Part shown: piece after piece, positions 49,130 through 64,000 of the stretch
Numbering within the stretch: position 1 is the first letter of the stretch
Layout: the number at the start of each line of letters is the position of its first letter
Assembly (NCBI RefSeq): GCF_042477335.2
Contig: NC_091251.1
Location: 33,000,501-33,064,500, forward strand
Direction of reading: 5' to 3'
From: Ovis canadensis
Lineage: Eukaryota > Chordata > Mammalia > Artiodactyla > Bovidae
Length of the DNA stretch: 64,000 nt
Notes under the pieces: generated by a model
The model's input: the letters and a program-made list of their open reading frames with translations, nothing else
Database searches by the model: none
Told to the model about the DNA's origin: nothing
Program-made: the position numbers and the translations under genes

Positions 49130-49672
49130 GAAATAAAAAGATTCACGATCCAGCAATGAGCTAGGAGGACCATATCTCTCACCTGGCTTGGCTTTTCCTG
49201 CCTTTGTCTATTTGCTGTACTATCAGTCAGGGAGAAACAAAACCAGGAAAAGTCTCCTGATGGCCGTTTCACAGCCCAAAGCCAGAACCCTGGAAACAAT
49301 CTGCAGCCTGTAGCCTGTGGAGCCCTGTACCAAGGTCACAAATGTGGAGATCTATACCAAGGTCATTTCCAGAACTGACCAAGCCCCTTAGCATGAGTTG
49401 CCCCTAATCTTGACCAGCCAGCTCCCTGACTCCACAGTAGATAAAAATATCCACCCTATAACACCCTAACCAATGAACTAATGCCACCAATTCAGCAGGA
49501 ATTTTCTGTTTTGAGGCTGTAAAAATTTGCTATTAACCCTTAAAAGGCTCAGTTCTCCCTTGACCCGGCGCGCTCTTCAAATGTCCTCTCTCACTCTAAT
49601 AAACTCTCTTCATTTCTCATTCTTCCTTGTGTCTGGAAATTCTTTTCCAACCTACGCTCAGATCACAACATA
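49130..49672 (+). mobile_element. Solo ERV LTR, gammaretrovirus-like
   Basis: LTR-like sequence with a CCAAT box (ctaaccaatgaactaatgc, about 49465-49483), a possible promoter region near agataaaaatatcc, AATAAA at about 49598-49603 and a terminal part ending ctcagatcacaaca. No internal retroviral genes follow. Borders are approximate; family not assigned. Confidence 0.6.
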
Positions 49673-49788
49673 GTCCTTCCTTTGAATGGCTAGGAAGTGG
49701 AATTTCTGGGCTACTGAGACCTCTGGTGGTGCAACAAGAGCTACTCATGCTAAACATTTCCCTTCAGCCTGACCAAAGGTCAATCCCT

Positions 49789-49791
<3 letters not shown>

Positions 49792-49831
<40 letters not shown>
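49792..49831. repeat. (AC)20 microsatellite
   Basis: Uninterrupted AC run just after the LTR-like block. Confidence 0.95.
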
Positions 49832-49833
<2 letters not shown>

Positions 49834-51500
49834 CAGTACTCAAACACACAGGAGCATCTGGAAAGAAAAAGACAGATCTCAAGGGCTCTTGGTCTTCATG
49901 GTAGATCCAGAGCAAGAGCAGAAAGACATGGGGCTGATGCCAGAGGTGAGAAAGTATCAACTCCAGAGTAAGGCCCCACTGGGAAAGGATATCTGGATAG
50001 TGGTCTGGCTAGAGAGGGTGGCATCTAGATATCTCCATGGAGGGAAGAGAAGAGGAGGTATGGCCCTGGGAGAAGAGTTGGCATCTGCACAGAGGGTAAG
50101 GCTCAGAGGACACTGTTTCTATCACCACAAACTCTGGGGTCTGAGACTGTGTTAAAAAGGGAGACCAGAGGGGTTCTATGGTCTTCTATCTGTTGGGTCT
50201 CCATGTAAGGATTTTGGTTGATTGTTTCTATCATATTTTAATCAGAAACTACGTGAAATGATGGTGTGAACAGCATTTAGCAAGTCACATCCAAGAGCCT
50301 GAGAGAAGTTGCCCAAACAAAATGAAGAGGGCATTCACACAGTTAGAGCTTGCACAGGGAAGATGCAGAGCCACCAGCAAACATCCCATCCTGTCCTGCC
50401 TCAGCCCCTGCTAAAGGAAGGATACCTCCCTGAGTCCTGAATTACTGTCCTGCCCCACAGTGATGGCCTGACCACCCAGAGGGACTGTGCTCAGCTCCTT
50501 TTGCTGTTTCAGGAAGCAACTGTGAGGGAAACAGTTCCATTTCAATGAATGAAGTCCTTATGATTACAACAGACTCAGGAGGGACCCTTGTCTTCCTGAA
50601 GGGCACCAGCTGCACTTGCCCTTCCACCCAGATGTGCAGATGGAAATTTCTCATGTCTTGTTATCTGGCTCACATTTGAATGTTTTAACTGCCAATGTGT
50701 CAGACAGACTGTGAGATCTGCGAACCGTTTAATCTAACTATATCAGTTGTCAAAGCAGAGGCTGAAGAAGAAGGAGAAGCTGACCCACCAATCCCCAGAA
50801 CACCAAACAAAAACATCTTTAAGGCATTAAAAGCCTGCTCTCCATCAGCCTCCCAGGGGAGGAGTGGTGGCTGGGATCAGAGTGCTGTCCCACTCTGTAT
50901 GTATATCCCCTCCTACAAGGGGCACAAAGCTCTAGAAGAGATTCTCACCTCACCTCCATGAGGCTATTGATGGACCTCCACCCTCCTGAATCTGTGGTCT
51001 AAAGGTACCTGATTTAGCAAACACTCCTCCGCTTCTCCCCACAGCTCCTCACCCTTGCCTCTTCCCAGGCACTGTCTGGCAACCAAGCCTTTGGGTTACA
51101 AAGATAGTCTGGCAACCCACAAGGTAGCCTCAGTCCCAAAACACACTTTGTTTTTAGTCTCTGGAGATTTATTTTCTAGCTAACTCAACAACGCATTAAA
51201 GTGAAGATGAGTTCAAGTCTATCCAGAACATTCAGGAACTCTGTAACTGGAATTTATGCTGCACAGTGTTCCTCCCACATATTTTTTAAAACTCATTCAG
51301 CTTTTCAGTGTGTGGAACAGTTTGGAGAGGAAAAAAACAGGCAAAAACAGAGATCTATTAAAGAGACTATTGCAGAAAATAGATCAAAGAGGATAATATT
51401 AATAACTTGAAGGTGAGTAATGGTGGCACAGATAGAAATAGATGGATCTAGAAGATATTTAGTAAGTAAAGTCAACAGATCTCTTTAAGAAAATTAGATA
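49832..51500. other. Intergenic sequence, no gene recognised
   Basis: Unique-looking sequence; open frames up to 88 codons without recognisable features. Confidence 0.45.
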
Positions 51501-51502
51501 CC

Positions 51503-52805
51503 AAGGGAACATTTCATGCAAAGATGAGCTCAATAAAGGACACAAACGGTATGGACCTAACAGAAGCAGAAGTATTAAGAAGAGGTGGCAAGAATACACA
51601 GAAGAACTGTACAAAAAAGATCTTCACGACCCAGATAATCACGATGGTGTGATCACTCATCTAGAGCCAGACATCCTGGAATATGAAGTCAAGTGGGCCT
51701 TAGAAAGCATCACTACGAACAAAGCTAGTGGAGGTGATGGAATTCCAGTTGAGCTATTTCAAATCCTAAAAGATGATGCTGTGAAAGTGCTGCACTCAAT
51801 ATGCCAGCCAATTTGGAAAACTCAGCAGTGGCCACAGGACTGGAAAAGGTCAGTTTTCATTCCAATCCCTAAGAAAGGCAATGCCAAAGAATGCTCAAAC
51901 TACCGCACAAATGCATTCATCTCACACGCTAGTAAAGTAATGCTCCAAGCCAGCCTTCAGCAATACCTGAACCATGAACTTCCAGATGTTCAAGCTGGTT
52001 TTACAAAAGGCAAAGGAACCAGAGATCAAATTGCCGACATCCAATGGATCATCGAAAAACCAAGAGAGTTCCAGAAAAACATCTATTTCTGCTTTACTGA
52101 CTTGCCAAAGCCTTTGACTACGTGGATCACAACAAACTGTGGGAAATTCTTCAAGAAATGGGAATACCAGACCACCTGACCTGCTTCTTGAGAAATCTGT
52201 ATGGAGGTCAGGAAGCAACAGTTAGAACTGAACATGGAACAACAGACTGGTTCCAAATAGGAAAAGGAGTAAGTCAAGGCTGTATATTGTCACCCTCCTT
52301 ATTTAATTTAAGGTTAACTTAAAGGTCCATCTAGTCAAGGCTATGGTTTTACCAGTAGTCATGTATGGATGTGAGAGTTGGACTATAAAGACAGCTGAGC
52401 GCCGAAGAATTGATGCTTTTGAATTGTGGTGTTGGAGAAGACTTGAGAGTCCCTTGGACTGCAAGGAGATCCAACCAGTCCATCCTAAAGGAGATCAGTT
52501 CTGGGTGTTCATTGGAAGGACTGATGTTGAAGCTCTAACTCCAATACTTTGGCCACCTGATGCGAAGAGCTGACTCACTGGAAAAGACCCTGATGCTGGG
52601 AAAGATTTTGGGCAGGAGGAGAAGGGGACGACAGAGGATGAGATGGTTGGATGGCATCACCAACTCAATGGACATGGGTTTAGGGGGGACTCCGGGAGTT
52701 GGTGGTGGACAAGGAGGCCTGGTGTGCTGCAGTTCATGGGGTTGCAAAGAGTTGGACACGACTGAGCGACTGAATTGAATTGAGGGACTGAACTGAACTG
52801 AACTG
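51503..52805 (+). mobile_element. BovB LINE, internally deleted copy
   Basis: The longest RT part in the window: an open frame at 51649-52179 covers the N-terminal RT region (TNKASGGDGIPVELF, then FIPIPKKGNAKECSNYR). A frameshift breaks it near 52100-52120 at the FTD box, and the YADD block is deleted at about 52315. The copy then resumes at the ggtccatctagtcaaggcta region and ends in ACTGA repeats. It is inactive. Confidence 0.93.
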
Positions 52806-53589
52806 AAAGTCAACAGTTTTAGATATCCAAGAAGAGATATCTAATGGGAAGTTTTTATACAATTTAGTAGCTCTCAGGCTCTCCTATGGGTCGCAGGTGA
52901 TTTGGGAAGTCTTATTTTTAAAAATTGGCAACTGAGTTCCCCGAGATACACACCTGGGAGAAAGTGCAAAATGGGAAGAGATGAAGATCCTAGGACCCAG
53001 CTTCGAGGAATATCAACATTTTAAGACCTGGAGGTAGGGCAAGCAACAGAGACTGAATAAAGATAAGCAAAAGACCCAAACGAGAGTGAGACTTTTGCTG
53101 AGGCTGAGAAACAAGCATTTCTAAAGGGAGGGACGAGTCAACAAGTGTCCAGCGATGCAGAGGTCAAGAAAAACGAAAACTAGGCGTTAGTTTTGGTGAC
53201 ACATGGGAAATTGGTGATCTTGGCGAGAGAGGCTGCGAAGTAAAAGTAGAAAACGGACCCCACTCTTTAAAGAACTCTGATTATAAAGACATTAGCAGAG
53301 GAAGAACAGTGCTGGAGAAGGATTATTTTAAGTAGAAGAGAACTTGAGGACGTTTAAATGCCGACAGCAAGGAGCTGGAACAGGCAGAAGAAAAGGTAAA
53401 ATAATAGGCTGGGCAGAAAGAAATCCATTGTACCGCTGGACAGATTCTCTTGGACTACTGATCCATCTAACTGAATAGACATCCAGAATTCGGCGATTTG
53501 AGTAGCTTCGGGCTTTAGGTCAAAGGTTTTTTTCTACGCTAAAATCTTCCCTCCTCCGCCTCCTCTCCTGTTTGCCTTGTCCCCTCAGT
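52806..53589. other. SDR39U1 upstream region
   Basis: Single-copy-looking AT-rich sequence with no recognisable exon or repeat; CpG content starts to rise after about 53550. Confidence 0.5.
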
Positions 53590-53821
53590 CTACTCCCCGG
53601 CCCCGCCTCCTAGTCTGGTCCCAGCCACGCCTTGCAATGAAAAATACCGCCTTCTCTACGAATTCTTCCGGGTCGCCAGGCAGGGCCACGCCCAGCCTCA
53701 ATCCGGCCCGCCCCACAGGGGGAGCGCGCGTCCCGGAAAAACGCATGCGCAAAAGGCTATAGCGGCGTCCTAGAAAAGGCACGCTCTAAACCTTGCGCAG
53801 GCGCGTTAGGTCGTGGTCGGG
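53590..53821 (+). promoter_or_regulatory. GC-rich SDR39U1 promoter with NRF1-like sites
   Basis: CpG density rises sharply from about 53,590 to the start codon after AT-richer sequence. TTGCGCAGGCGCG at 53793-53805 is a strong NRF1-like motif just 17 bases before the ATG, and ACGCATGCGCA at 53741-53751 is a second, half-matching site. A CCGGAA core at about 53733 could bind ETS factors. No TATA box is seen. This is the expected arrangement for a housekeeping, possibly mitochondria-linked gene; the transcription start itself is inferred. Confidence 0.7.
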
Positions 53822-56765
53822 ATGAGAGTTCTCGTGGGTGAGGGAGGGCCGGAAAGGGGTGGGGGCGGGAGGGGGCAGGTTTATAACAAGAAGATACAGC
53901 CAGAAATTGAGGGCTTAGGAGACTGTTTCTGAGAAAGGGTACCGTCTCGTGCCCAGGCTACCTGGCCTTTGCCTCCAAGCGCTAGGGACCGAATCTCCCT
54001 AAACCCTGTGTTTCACCGTGCACGCATCGCGGGGAGGGGGCAGAAAGGAGGGGAGAAGGCTGAAGTCAGATGGAAGGGCACCAGAGAAGGGGGCCACATG
54101 CGAGGACGGAAGGCCCCCCCACCCCCGGGGCGGATAAACACCTCGTATTTTCTGATCAGGTGGCGGGACGGGCTTCATTGGGACAGCCCTAACCCAGCTG
54201 CTGAAGGCCAGGGGCCACGAAGTGACGTTGATCTCCCGAAAGCCAGGGCCAGATCGGATCACGTGGGTATGTCCATATTCTGGAGGCTTGGCAAGAAGGG
54301 TTAGTTGGGTAGCGCTGAGCGAGGCCTCGAGGCCCGTGTGTGCTTTCTCCCACAGGATGATCTCACGACGTCGGGGTTGCCCCGCTGTGATGCTGCAGTC
54401 AACCTGGCGGGAGAGAACATCCTCAACCCTCTCCGCAGGTCAGCCGGGCCCTGAAGCCGACATTCTTCAGAGCAGAGGGCCGATTCTGATGGGAACCTAT
54501 GAGCTGTGGAGATTGGGGCTGGCAGGTGGAGAACTCAACCCATATTCCGAACTACTCGTTCCCTCACCCTCTCCTCCACACTCACTTGCCCTTCTTCCCA
54601 GTCAGTGGACCGTACTCCCCATTCAGGATGCCCCCAAGTACCTGTGCCTTTTCCCTCTACAGGAGAGGTGGACCGTTTCTCTAAGCCGCAATGAGGGCTT
54701 TACTAGGTGTGGACATAGGTGGGCTCCAGGGAAAGAGGGAAGGAAGGGTATGTGCGTGTATTTAGTGGTGTTTTATTCCCCCGTGTTTCTCCTATGACTG
54801 AGCGTGCATGCACGCATGTTTCTCCTGCAGGTGGAATGCAGCCTTTCAAAAAGAAGTTCTCAGCAGCCGCCTGGAGACCACCCAAACACTGGCTAGAGCC
54901 ATAGCCAAGGCCCCACAACCCCCCCAGGCCTGGGCCTTAGTCACAGGTGTAGGTATGCCCCCCAAGTCACCAGCCTTTAGACTAGCCAGGGAAAGGAGGG
55001 AGTACATTGAGGGGTAGCTCAGGCTCCAGAGTGCTGGCCTTTTCCAGGTATAGGAACTACCTAGGGCCTCATTCCACCCATATTTCTCCTGACTTTTGTG
55101 TACTTTCACTGAGAAATGGGGACCTCAGAGAAAGTGAGAGGAGTGGCACTGCTCCCAGTGCCTGAGAAAGCCCCACCTACTCCCAGGCCCCTTATTTCTC
55201 ATAGGACAGAGCTTTAGGAACAGAATTGTCAGTTTTTGTATTTTGACTTTGGGACCAAATTTTACACACACACACACACACACACATTTAGTCGCTTAGT
55301 TGTGTCCCACTCTTTGTAACCCCACAGACTGTAGCCTGCCAGGTTCCTCTATCCATGGGATTCTCCAGGCAAGAATACTGGAGTGGCCAGTCCCTTCTCC
55401 AGGGCATCTTCCCGATCCAGGGATTGAACCCACGTCTCTTGCATTACAGACAGATTCTTTACCACTGAGCCACCAGGGTAGATATACATACCTACACATA
55501 CACACTATATACACTACACGTACATATACACTAGTCACTATTCTAAGTGCTTTGCACATATTCCATATAGTCCTCACAAGAAACCTATGTGATGGGTATT
55601 ATTCTTAAAGATGTAAAAGTTGGGCACAGAGAGGTTATGTAATTTGCCTAAAGTGACAAATAATTTTGGAGCTGAGATTAAAACTCAGGCAGCCTGGCAC
55701 CAAAGTCTGTTTTTAGCTTCTGCACACTAGCAGTCTCAGCTTAGCCCTCTAATGAAAGATAAGAATGACTCCAAGGCAGGAACAGGTCAGCTCATGGAGA
55801 AGTTGTAGGGGAAAATATCCATGGCTCTGACTACCCATGGAGAGATTCCCAAGGTACCAAGGAGGGTGAGGTAAGGGGAGCCTTGACTGCAACGGGCCAG
55901 ATGAGACAAAGGACACCCAGGGCAAACCAGTGCTATTCCTCCGGCAGCTTACTACCAGCCCAGCCTGACTGCGGAGTACGACGAGGACAGCCCAGGAGGG
56001 GATTTCGACTTTTTTTCCAACCTCGTAACCAAATGGGAAGCTGCAGCCAGGCTTCCTGGAGATTCTACACGCCAAGTGGTGGTGCGCTCCGGTGAGAACA
56101 AGGGGTCTGGGTATCAGACAGGGTTGGTATCTTCTCTGGGCCAGGAGAGGGTGGGGATAAGGGAAGCTGAGCTCACAGGAGATGCCACCACTTCTGGCTG
56201 ACTCACCTGCAGGTCAGCCCAAAGAGAGCCACAGCCCTCACCTGCCACAGAGTCAGTATAAGTAAAGAGTGATGAAGGAAAAACGGAGAGGAGCAGTGGG
56301 GGTGCCTGGAGGTCGAGGGGCCTCCCTATACCATCCTTCTTGCCTGCTCTAGGGGTTGTGCTGGGTCGTGGAGGCGGTGCCATTGGTCATATGCTGTTGC
56401 CTTTCCGCCTGGGCCTGGGGGGCCCCATTGGCTCAGGTCACCAGTTCTTCCCCTGGATTCACATCAGAGACCTTGCGGGAATCCTGGCCCATGCCCTTGA
56501 AACAAGCCATGTGCAGGGGATCCTGAACGGAGTGGCTCCTGCCTCTTCCACTACCAATGCTGAGTTTGCCCGGGCCTTGGGCACAGCCTTGGGCCGCCCA
56601 GCCTTCATCCCTCTCCCCACTGCCGTGGTACAAGCTGTCTTTGGACAAGAACGTGCCGTCATGCTGCTGGAGGGCCAGAAGGTGGTTCCACGGCGGACAC
56701 TGGCTGCTGGCTACCAGTATTCTTTCCCAGAGCTGGGGGCTGCCTTGAAGGAAGTCGTAGCCTAA
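53822..56765 (+). CDS. SDR39U1: Epimerase family protein SDR39U1 (complete, 6 coding exons)
   Basis: Coding exons are 53822-53837, 54160-54266, 54356-54438, 54831-54952, 55948-56091 and 56353-56765, all GT-AG and in phase, giving 885 nt (294 aa plus stop). The first coding exon carries only 16 nt (MRVLV plus one base), chosen because it completes the Rossmann motif: G7-G8-T9-G10-F11-I12-G13 follows across the splice and is the NADP(H)-binding GxxGxxG of atypical short-chain dehydrogenases. VNLAGENI and the WIH.RDLAGI segment are further family landmarks, and the C-terminal part matches the DUF1731 region of the bacterial YfcH/SulA-like epimerase family. I see no YxxxK catalytic pair, as expected for an atypical SDR of unknown substrate. 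Intron 4 holds a dinucleotide run, a SINE and a MIR. The gene is followed by a canonical polyadenylation signal and lies tail-to-tail with KHNYN. Confidence 0.97.
55264..55287. repeat. (AC)12 microsatellite
   Basis: AC run in SDR39U1 intron 4, immediately before a SINE. Confidence 0.95.
55288..55482 (-). mobile_element. Bov-tA-type SINE
   Basis: Reverse element from tagtcgcttagttgtgtccc to accactgagccaccagggta, in SDR39U1 intron 4. Confidence 0.9.
55535..55715 (-). repeat. MIR SINE
   Basis: Reverse MIR with ctattctaagtgctttgcac and gcacagagaggttatgtaat, in SDR39U1 intron 4. Confidence 0.8.
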
Positions 56766-57061
56766 ACCAGGAAGCTCAAGGCAGGGCCTGAGGCCTGTTA
56801 CTCAGCAGGGGCTTGCTGGTGAGAGACTACATAAGCTCGGGTTCTCCTCTAGAGACTGAAAACCATCTGGTCCTTAAGCCCTCTTTCTTGCTCACTGTCC
56901 CATTGCCCCATCTTATAGAGATTTCTGCTATTTCAGGGCTACAGTTGCATCAGGTTGGGACCTTCAACTCCTCATAGATAAATATGTTTGGTCTTCTTGT
57001 GTGTCCTGTTCCTGCCCCATTTCTCCTTCTTGGTATTCAGAGAATGTTTTGCAGTTTAGGC

Positions 57062-57067
57062 AATAAA
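57062..57067 (+). terminator. Polyadenylation signal of SDR39U1
   Basis: A canonical AATAAA lies 297 bases after the stop codon, followed by a T/G-rich stretch (cttgttctagattctcc) about 30 bases on. This implies a short 3' UTR of about 0.3 kb with cleavage near 57,080-57,090. Confidence 0.8.
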
Positions 57068-57762
57068 GACAAATTAATTGACTAGCTTCAGCTCATCTCT
57101 TGTTCTAGATTCTCCTAAAATTTATTTCAAGGAATGTCCTGAGATGACCCTTTCCTTTACGTGGAGTTTTGAAAATGGTAATGTGCAACATCTCCCTTCT
57201 TGGTCCCTTGACTGCCAAAAGAGCTGGCAACAGATTTGAGGCACAAGGTTATAACAAAGGTAGAGGCGAGAAGACAAGAGGGACAGTGATCCATTTCCAG
57301 TGGGCGGAGTGGTCACCCTGCATACTTGTTCACACAATGCTATTAGGGTACCAGCAGAGGAAGAAACAAGGCCAGAGTCTAGGACAGCCTCTGGCCTGTC
57401 ACTGGACAGCAGTGAATTGATAAACAATCACACACTGGCCTGTTCATCAAGCTGCAGCAGGACAAAGCTGTGCAAAGCTTAGGACTGTCGGTAGCTAAGG
57501 ACCTGCCTCTCATCTCAGGCCGCTTCAGTCAACCAGAGTCCCTAGCACAAAAGGGCAGATGTTACCTCAAGCCCACTGCACATCCACCAGCATTGAAAGT
57601 GAAAGGTACAAGGAACCTATCAAAAACTACAAACTTGAACATTTCGGGGGAAAAAAGTCCCAAGTATTCATCGAGGACCATCTCCCTCTATCAACCCTGA
57701 CTTCTGCCACAGTTTGACTAGAAGTAATTCCCCTAGCTCCCAATTCAGACCATGTTAACCAA

Positions 57763-57768
57763 TTTATT
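57763..57768 (-). terminator. Candidate polyadenylation signal of KHNYN
   Basis: TTTATT on the plus strand reads AATAAA on the minus strand. It is the first canonical signal I noticed below the KHNYN stop, so the 3' UTR would be about 1.85 kb (59606 to about 57745). That leaves about 650 bp before the SDR39U1 cleavage region. A longer overlapping isoform cannot be excluded. Confidence 0.55.
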
Positions 57769-59606
57769 TTCTTCTGAGGGGACTGTGGGTTGTCTCTGAA
57801 TCATTGTCACCGCCCCAACTAGTCTCTCCCCAATACGACTGCCCCCAGCCCTGCTCAGTGTGCGCCTCAGCCATGGGGAAGGGTGGCAACACCGGGACCC
57901 AAGGGCGTCCTCCATCATTCATCTCCACATGCTAGCTGCTGGTATGAGGATCTCAGGTGATTTCAACTCCCTGTTATCACTCAGGCAGCAGAAATCAGAG
58001 CCTAAAAAGAGAGCCTTGTCCAGGGACTTGCTGCAAGGCTCAGACAGCTCTGAACCCAGAGGCACCTGTCCTGCTTCTTTATCCGGTCTTGGACTCTAGG
58101 AAGTTGCCTGGCTCTGTACTGTTCCTGAGGGAACGACTGGCCTCAAAGGTAGAAGTAACAGAAGCATGTTTAGCGCTGCACAGAAGGAAGGACTGACTGG
58201 TACTGTCTATGGATGAATGTGCTGCCTCGGAGGTCGTAGATTCCCTGGCACTGGAGGACTACAAGCAGATACAGGACAACGACATGTAGGAACCAAGGTG
58301 GACAAAGAAAGTCCTGAGGTGACAGCAGTTGGTCCGACTCTGATCCTTCCATTGTCATTTTCCAGATTAGTTCCTCTAGGTGCAACCTCTGTAGACCCTT
58401 CCCATCTGCACACACGCACACACAGAGCAGAAGTGGGATTCACTTTATGCGATATATCTGTCCTGTAGAGAAAATGCTGGGGTCGGGTCACACGATCGCT
58501 GTCCTCACAGAACATGGCTTCATCGGTTTGGTGACTGCTCAGCACTCGAGCAAGTGCGTTAAGCAGAGACTGGGACCACCCGACACATTCGTTCATCTGT
58601 AAACAAACACCTGGATGCAACAGGAGAGCTGCCGTTGAGAGGAACAAACCCTGAGAGTTTACTGGTAATGCAGTCACCCTAATCACCTGTTCTGTAAATG
58701 TGGATTGGGGGGGAGGGTTGCCCAAAAGGGATGCAGCCATTACAGGGCACATTATACTGAGGGTGCAGTGTTAAAATCCAGGGCACAGGCCCTGGGGACA
58801 GAGGACCCTCAGCTCTCTGAAAGTGAGGTTCTGGTTAAGAAGCCTGTGCAACCACAGACAGACACACCTGAGACTTGGTCCAAGTACCTTTCGTCCAAAG
58901 GGTTTTCCTCCACGTTCTCATCTCTCCTCCCAACGCATTTTTACCCCCATCTTGTAGGCAGAAGTAAAGACCAAGATCGGTCAAGGTGACAGGCAGGCAG
59001 AGCTGAGACCAGAAGCCAAGCCTCCCTCTGCCTTCTCCACCAGCTCGCTGCTGCTCCACTGTGACCCAGACCCCGGAACACTAGCCTTTCCAGGGGCCAG
59101 CATTCCCTTTGGTGTGCCCAGGAGCCCAGCCAGGCCTGGGAAGCATCCCTGTCCTCTGGCCTTCAGAGCAGCAGCCACAAGGAGGAAAGGCTTAGCTTCC
59201 CGGCCACCTGTTCTCCATTCCCCTCCCACCTACCCTAGCCTCCACCCCCAGTTCGGCATGGAGGAGGCAGTCCCAATCTCCGGAACCCACCCCTTGCAGC
59301 AGCCCCCACTCCCTACAGAAACCCTGCATAAGGCAAGGTTGAGAAGTTAAGGCTGAGAAGAACCTCCTGAGAGCTGGTCGAGGTCCTGACTCGAGATCAG
59401 GTCACGTCATGGACCTGTCCCCAAAGTGCTCCACACCAGAGCATTCCTCACATACGAATGCTCTTCCTCAGAACTTCCCTGACACAAAGCACCAACTCAG
59501 GGGGAGACTGGGGAGGGGTGTGAGCAGCAGAGGGAACCTCACAGGATGAGCTGAACTGGGTGAGACTGGAGCTGAGCGGGGGGGCAGCCACTCAGCCAGG
59601 TGAGGC

Positions 59607-64000
<4,394 letters not shown>

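Noticed and set aside
51649-52179. 176-codon reverse-transcriptase-like open frame
   Set aside because: As a host gene it is rejected: it is BovB ORF2, truncated by a frameshift and with the YADD region deleted.
28299-53821. Possible LOXL1 exons downstream of TBC1D21
   Set aside because: I looked for the lysyl-oxidase catalytic exons and the Pro/Tyr-rich first exon and found none on either strand.
54222-54797. 191-codon open frame in the SDR39U1 region
   Set aside because: It starts in SDR39U1 exon 2 and reads through introns in a partly wrong frame; the spliced reading gives the conserved protein.

Overview
This window is nuclear DNA of a ruminant, most likely a bovid. The repeats identify the clade: many tRNA/BovB-derived SINEs (Bov-tA and BOV-A2 type), CHR-type SINEs and RTE-class BovB LINE fragments, mixed with L1, MIR, hAT-type DNA transposons and ERV LTRs. 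Cattle cannot be told from other bovids by eye. Three vertebrate protein-coding genes are recognised from exon-by-exon translation with consistent splice sites and reading phase: TBC1D21 (+, coding 14,783-28,298, complete, 11 coding exons, 336 aa), SDR39U1 (+, coding 53,822-56,765, complete, 6 coding exons, 294 aa) and the 3' half of KHNYN (-, 59,607 to beyond the right edge, 5 coding exons visible).

Layout: 1-14.7 kb is gene-free upstream sequence with LINE, SINE and MIR remnants. 14.8-28.3 kb is TBC1D21, a testis-type TBC (Rab-GAP fold) protein, with a large first intron holding a nested L1/hAT/SINE stack. 28.3-53.8 kb is a 25-kb interval without a recognisable gene. It holds two G-rich trinucleotide-phased tandem-repeat tracts (30.6-31.15 and 34.9-36.0 kb), several BovB copies, two solo-LTR-like ERV remnants (about 41.0-41.5 and 49.1-49.7 kb) and an orphan CpG-rich block (46.95-47.4 kb). 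53.6-57.1 kb is SDR39U1 with a GC-rich promoter carrying NRF1-like sites. 57.7-64 kb is the 3' end of KHNYN, tail-to-tail with SDR39U1.

The genes do not form one pathway. SDR39U1 and KHNYN are adjacent and convergent in human (14q11.2-q12), while human TBC1D21 lies on 15q24 next to LOXL1. Their proximity here places a junction between HSA15-like and HSA14-like segments in the repeat-rich 28.3-53.8 kb interval. I found no convincing undescribed system. The best leads are this synteny junction with its minisatellites, the orphan CpG block, a textbook CTCF-like site just inside TBC1D21, and the replacement of the usual TBC arginine finger by lysine in TBC1D21.
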